Of a stretch of DNA of 64,000 nt, positions 61,168-64,000 are shown one piece after another. Below the pieces are notes generated by a model. It worked only from the letters and a program-made list of their open reading frames with translations, was not told the DNA's origin and ran no database searches. The stretch is from Flavobacterium sp. 9 (GTDB taxonomy: Bacteria; Bacteroidota; Bacteroidia; Flavobacteriales; Flavobacteriaceae): the NCBI RefSeq assembly GCF_002754195.1, contig NZ_PEEU01000001.1, forward strand, positions 62,001 through 126,000, read 5' to 3'. The position numbers and the translations under genes are program-made. Every line of letters begins with the position of its first letter. The stretch's first letter is position 1.

Positions 61168-62253
61168 TTACAACCTCAAATCCTCAAAATAAGCTGTCGT
61201 TTCTTCAATTAAGGAATGCATTAATGCTGTCGCCTTTGTGTGTTTTAAAATTGGCGAAATTTGTCCTCCCCAGAATAATATCATATACCATTTTTGTTGA
61301 TCTAGCGCTGCTTTTCGCAATGGCGAAATAAAAGTCGTTTGTAACGGAAAAGGCAGGACATCTAATTCTTTCCCTATTATATCTTTTGCGATTCGGCTTG
61401 TGATGCCGCGTCCTAGTCTTCCTGTGTAAGCTCGTGAAAGTGTTGTGTATTTTGCTGCATCCGAAAACAGCATTTCTCTGTGAATTGGTAATGCATTCGA
61501 TTCATCGGTGGCTAAAAATGCTGTCCCAATTTGGGCTGCGCTTGCGCCTAATGTTAAAGCTGCGGCAATTCCTTTTCCGTCCGCGATTCCTCCAGCGGCA
61601 ATAATAGGAGTTTTAATTTTTTCGCGCATTAACTGTAGTAAAACAAAAGTTCCGGTTACAGATGATTCGGCTGAAGCCAAAAAAGAAGGTCGGTGTCCTC
61701 CTGCTTCAAAACCCGAAGCGATAATCATATCAACACCTTTGCTTTCGAGAAAAATAGCTTCGTCAAGTGTTGTAGCTGCTCCTACGGTTACAATTCCTAA
61801 TTTTCGGCATTGTTCTAAAACATCATCCGAAGGAACGCCAAACATAAAGCTGAAAACTTTTGGTTTAACATCTAAAATAACTTGCAATTGATTATCAAAT
61901 CTCGATTGAAACGGCGCTGCTTTTTCCGGTAACGGAATCCCAACTTCGTCATAATAAGGTTTGAAAAGCGCTTTTGTTTTCTCGAATTGTTCATCGGTTA
62001 AACCGCCATCTGGAATATCATGATCCGAAACCCAAAGATTAATATTATAGGGTTTATTCGTTGCTGCTTTTATTTGCTTGTCGGCTTCATAAATTTCCTG
62101 CGGAGTTAAAGTATAAGCTCCGTAACCGCCTAATCCGCCAAGATTAGAAACCGTTGCTGTTAATTCTACGGTTGATAAATTACCGCCAAAAGGTCCTTGC
62201 AATATCGGATAATCAATTCCTAACAGTTCCTTCGCTTTTGTATTGTACCACAT
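61168..62253 (-). CDS. Nitronate monooxygenase (2-nitropropane dioxygenase family)
   Basis: A 361-residue TIM-barrel flavoprotein: PILQGPFGGNLSTVELTATV at the N terminus, the FMN region GFEAGGHRPSFL and IIAAGGIADGKGIAAALTLG, and ASAAQIGTAFLAT. The family oxidises nitronates such as propionate-3-nitronate to the corresponding aldehyde or acid and nitrite. It is the last gene of a tight operon: 16 bases separate it from the NTF2-like gene. Together with the reductase, SDR and tautomerase it suggests handling of nitro or other reactive small molecules. Confidence 0.9.
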   Translation of the reverse strand: MWYNTKAKELLGIDYPILQGPFGGNLSTVELTATVSNLGGLGGYGAYTLTPQEIYEADKQIKAATNKPYNINLWVSDHDIPDGGLTDEQFEKTKALFKPYYDEVGIPLPEKAAPFQSRFDNQLQVILDVKPKVFSFMFGVPSDDVLEQCRKLGIVTVGAATTLDEAIFLESKGVDMIIASGFEAGGHRPSFLASAESSVTGTFVLLQLMREKIKTPIIAAGGIADGKGIAAALTLGASAAQIGTAFLATDESNALPIHREMLFSDAAKYTTLSRAYTGRLGRGITSRIAKDIIGKELDVLPFPLQTTFISPLRKAALDQQKWYMILFWGGQISPILKHTKATALMHSLIEETTAYFEDLRL

Positions 62254-62269
62254 CGCTTTAGAGTTTAAA

Positions 62270-62725
62270 TTATTCGCTAACGTCTGTCAACATTTTATTG
62301 ACAATAATCCATTTGCCGTCAATCTTATGGAAAGATAAAAAATCCCGATAATTAAAGTTGTACATTTTAACATTAATCTCTGCAATCGCTATTGAATTCA
62401 CGACTTTTATGTTCAGAATTTCACCTTTAAAAGGTTTTCCGGAATCTTTTGGACTTTGTCTGTTTTTTACGCCATCCAAATAAAGATCTACAGTTTTGAA
62501 GTAAGCTTGTCCTTTAACATCACCAAAAAGTAACGATCCGGGATGAAAAATACTTCCCAGCAACATTTCGTCTCCTTCATAAATTCCTTTGAAATAATAG
62601 TTTTCTACTACCTCAGTAATTGCTTTTATTTCTACTTGTTGATTTTCCATTTTAATTTTATTTTGTGCTTTAAGTCCTGCCGTTAAGCAGGACATCAAAG
62701 CTATTAGTATTGCAAAAGTTTTCAA
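62270..62725 (-). CDS. Exported NTF2-like (SnoaL/DUF4440 type) protein
   Basis: A 151-residue protein with a signal peptide (1-20, LMSCLTAGLKAQ). The mature part shows the NTF2 fold: a helix with AITEVVENYYFKGIYEGDEM, a LFHPGSLLF strand with His, and FHKIDGKWIIVNKMLT at the end. This group (lumazine-binding-like/nuclear transport factor 2) includes isomerases and binding proteins. It lies one base after the SDR stop and is coupled to it. Function unknown; it may bind the small molecule handled by its neighbours. Confidence 0.85.
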   Translation of the reverse strand: MKTFAILIALMSCLTAGLKAQNKIKMENQQVEIKAITEVVENYYFKGIYEGDEMLLGSIFHPGSLLFGDVKGQAYFKTVDLYLDGVKNRQSPKDSGKPFKGEILNIKVVNSIAIAEINVKMYNFNYRDFLSFHKIDGKWIIVNKMLTDVSE

Positions 62726-62726
62726 C

Positions 62727-63461
62727 TTAATTCAAATTATGTCCAGCTGCTTTACCTCCGTCAACATTGATAATTGATCCGGTAATAAAGTTGCTTTTTG
62801 CCACGGTATAAACCATTTCGGCAACATCGTCGATCTCTCCTACTCGGTTTAATAAATGTAAACCTGCACTTTGATCTGCGTTATCGCCATGCATTGGAGT
62901 TCTGATAACGCCTGGCGCAACGGTATTTATGCGGATATTTTGTTTTCCAAATTCTGCTGCCAATTGAATCGTCAATGCGTGAATTGCACCTTTACTCGAA
63001 ACCGGAGCCGAAGCTGGCCATCCGCCCAATCCGTGGTTTACTAGCGGTGTTCCTATATTGATTACGACACCGCCTTTTTGTTCTAACATTTGCGGAATTA
63101 CGGCTTGTGTAGTGAAGAAAGTTCCTTTTAGGTTTGTTGTTAGAAATTTATCCAAATATGCTTCGTCAACTTCCAAAAATGGTTTGCTGTCAAAAATTCC
63201 GGCATTATTTACCAATACATCTGCTGATCCAAATTTTTGAATTGCTAAAGCAACTAATTGTTTTCCGGTTTCTACATTACTCACATCGCCTGCAAACATT
63301 GCAAGATTATCTCCTGCTCCAAATTCATTAAAAGCGTTTTCTAATGCGCTTGGCGTTAATGAATTGATGACAACATTATCTCCTCTGTCCAAAAAGTATT
63401 TGGCGATTCCTTTTCCTATTCCAGATGCTGCTCCGGTCACTATTATGGTTTGTTTTTTCAT
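62727..63461 (-). CDS. Short-chain dehydrogenase/reductase, catalytic Tyr missing
   Basis: A 244-residue SDR: NAD(P) motif TGAASGIGKGIAKYF and NNAG in VLVNNAGIFDS. The usual YxxxK catalytic pair is not intact: the Lys is in SSKGA near residue 155, but the position four before is Pro (APVSSK), not Tyr. The catalytic Ser is likewise unclear. The ASAPxxSKGA form occurs in a divergent SDR group. It ends one base before the NTF2-like gene and starts five bases after the tautomerase gene, so all are coupled. Activity could be lost, altered or use another base. Confidence 0.88.
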   Translation of the reverse strand: MKKQTIIVTGAASGIGKGIAKYFLDRGDNVVINSLTPSALENAFNEFGAGDNLAMFAGDVSNVETGKQLVALAIQKFGSADVLVNNAGIFDSKPFLEVDEAYLDKFLTTNLKGTFFTTQAVIPQMLEQKGGVVINIGTPLVNHGLGGWPASAPVSSKGAIHALTIQLAAEFGKQNIRINTVAPGVIRTPMHGDNADQSAGLHLLNRVGEIDDVAEMVYTVAKSNFITGSIINVDGGKAAGHNLN

Positions 63462-63466
63462 GATAT

Positions 63467-63685
63467 TTATTTTTTATCGGCTGTAATGCCTTTTTCTCTT
63501 AATACTGATACTTGTTCTCCTGCGTAACCCCAATCGTCCAATTCAATTTCCTGAATTACAACGTGAGTTAAGTGCGGATCTTTGTTTAAAACGTCTGTAA
63601 TCAAATTGGTTATTCCGCTTATTAATTCCTGTTTTTGCTCGCGAGTTACTCCTTCGCGGGTCAATTCTATTTTTACGTAAGGCAT
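63467..63685 (-). CDS. 4-oxalocrotonate tautomerase-family enzyme
   Basis: A 72-residue protein with the canonical N-terminal catalytic Pro after the initiator (MPYVKIELTREGVTREQKQE). It contains the VVIQEIELDDWGYAGEQVSV block found in tautomerase-family members. It should act on an alpha,beta-unsaturated or keto acid, or a haloacrylate. Encoded five bases before the SDR gene in the same operon, probably part of the same detoxification path. Confidence 0.9.
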   Translation of the reverse strand: MPYVKIELTREGVTREQKQELISGITNLITDVLNKDPHLTHVVIQEIELDDWGYAGEQVSVLREKGITADKK

Positions 63686-63711
63686 GACTTTAGTTTTTAG
63701 ATTATTCTAAA

Positions 63712-64000
63712 TTAGATTGCTTGTGCAGTAATATTGAAATCCAATTCAAAATCATTGTAAATCAATGTATCACCCAAATCTTTGAAGAAATTCCCTGAAC
63801 GGAATCTAATATCATATTTGGTACGATCAATAACCAATTTACCAGAAAGTGTAATTGCATTTTCAGCATTTTCTAAACTCGCTTCAAAACCAACAACATG
63901 CGAAATATCTTTTATAGTAAGATTGCCTTCAAGATAATAAGTGTTGTCTGCTACTTCTTTCACAGAAAGAATATCAAAAGATGCGGTTGGAAATTTTTCG
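63712..64000 (-). CDS. YceI-family protein, 5' end outside the window
   Basis: The frame is open past the right edge, so only the C-terminal part (about 96 residues) is visible. EKFPTASFDILS, then NLTIKDISHVVGFEASLE and KLVIDRTKYDIRFRS match the YceI lipid-binding-type beta barrel; a GTG at 63963 is not its true start. YceI proteins bind isoprenoid-like molecules and respond to stress. It precedes the tautomerase gene by 26 bases and begins the operon. Confidence 0.9.
   Translation of the reverse strand, partial: EKFPTASFDILSVKEVADNTYYLEGNLTIKDISHVVGFEASLENAENAITLSGKLVIDRTKYDIRFRSGNFFKDLGDTLIYNDFELDFNITAQAI

Noticed and set aside
61508..61891. 127-codon open frame opposite nitronate monooxygenase
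   Set aside because: Antisense to conserved flavin-binding segments; composition (AAAIPFPSAIPPAA) mirrors the Gly/Ala-rich barrel.
1..64000. tRNA or rRNA genes
   Set aside because: No cloverleaf-type or rRNA-like stretch was noticed in any gap on either strand; the structured gaps are repeats or the SAM riboswitch.

Overview
This is an AT-rich chromosomal segment from a Bacteroidota bacterium, most likely Flavobacterium or a close relative. Supporting signs are SusC/SusD-type outer-membrane uptake genes, three ECF sigma/FecR regulatory pairs, many lipoproteins with short Cys-terminated signal peptides, TAnnTTTG promoter elements in place of -10 boxes, weak ribosome binding sites, and long palindromic repeats in the gaps between genes. 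The species call is inference from gene style and not from a marker gene.

Layout. 1-7.4 kb: a two-component system with a sigma-54 activator, then electrophile/quinone-type enzymes (MhqD-like hydrolase, small cupin, TMEM175-like channel, GAF-sigma-54 activator, ring-cleaving dioxygenase). 7.4-24.1 kb: a large uptake locus with a divergent ECF sigma and FecR, SusC, SusD, two TlpA-type thioredoxins, an M16 zinc peptidase, DsbD and a cysteine-desulfurase-like PLP enzyme. 24.2-27.7 kb: an RNA methyltransferase, an isolated AbiTii-SEFIR defence-type gene and a sterol-desaturase family protein. 27.9-31.3 kb: a second sigma/FecR pair feeding an unusual STN protein with LA_2272-type surface repeats and no obvious TonB barrel. 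31.6-41.9 kb: mixed housekeeping and redox genes (CorA, class III cyclase, DJ-1/PfpI, ABM monooxygenase, NAD(P)H oxidoreductase, Crp regulator, methyltransferase). 41.9-52.1 kb: a third sigma/FecR/TonB-receptor locus followed by three lipoproteins and an S41 protease. 52.4-57.2 kb: serine hydrolase, nucleosidase, a cupin shortened by an in-frame stop, and a quinone reductase with a divergent HxlR regulator. 57.4-60.7 kb: a second TlpA plus PLP-enzyme pair whose leader carries a clear SAM-I riboswitch. 61.2-64.0 kb: a tight operon of YceI, tautomerase, SDR, NTF2-like and nitronate monooxygenase genes.

How the genes may work together. The most distinctive theme is thiol/sulfur handling. An outer-membrane importer, periplasmic thioredoxins, a membrane electron carrier (DsbD), a zinc peptidase and a desulfurase-like enzyme sit in one locus. 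The thioredoxin and desulfurase-like genes recur 50 kb away behind a SAM riboswitch. I infer a system for importing and reducing disulfide-containing peptides and recovering their sulfur; this is a hypothesis. The second theme is detoxification of quinones and other electrophiles. The third is the AbiTii-SEFIR gene, which resembles a single-gene phage defence effector.
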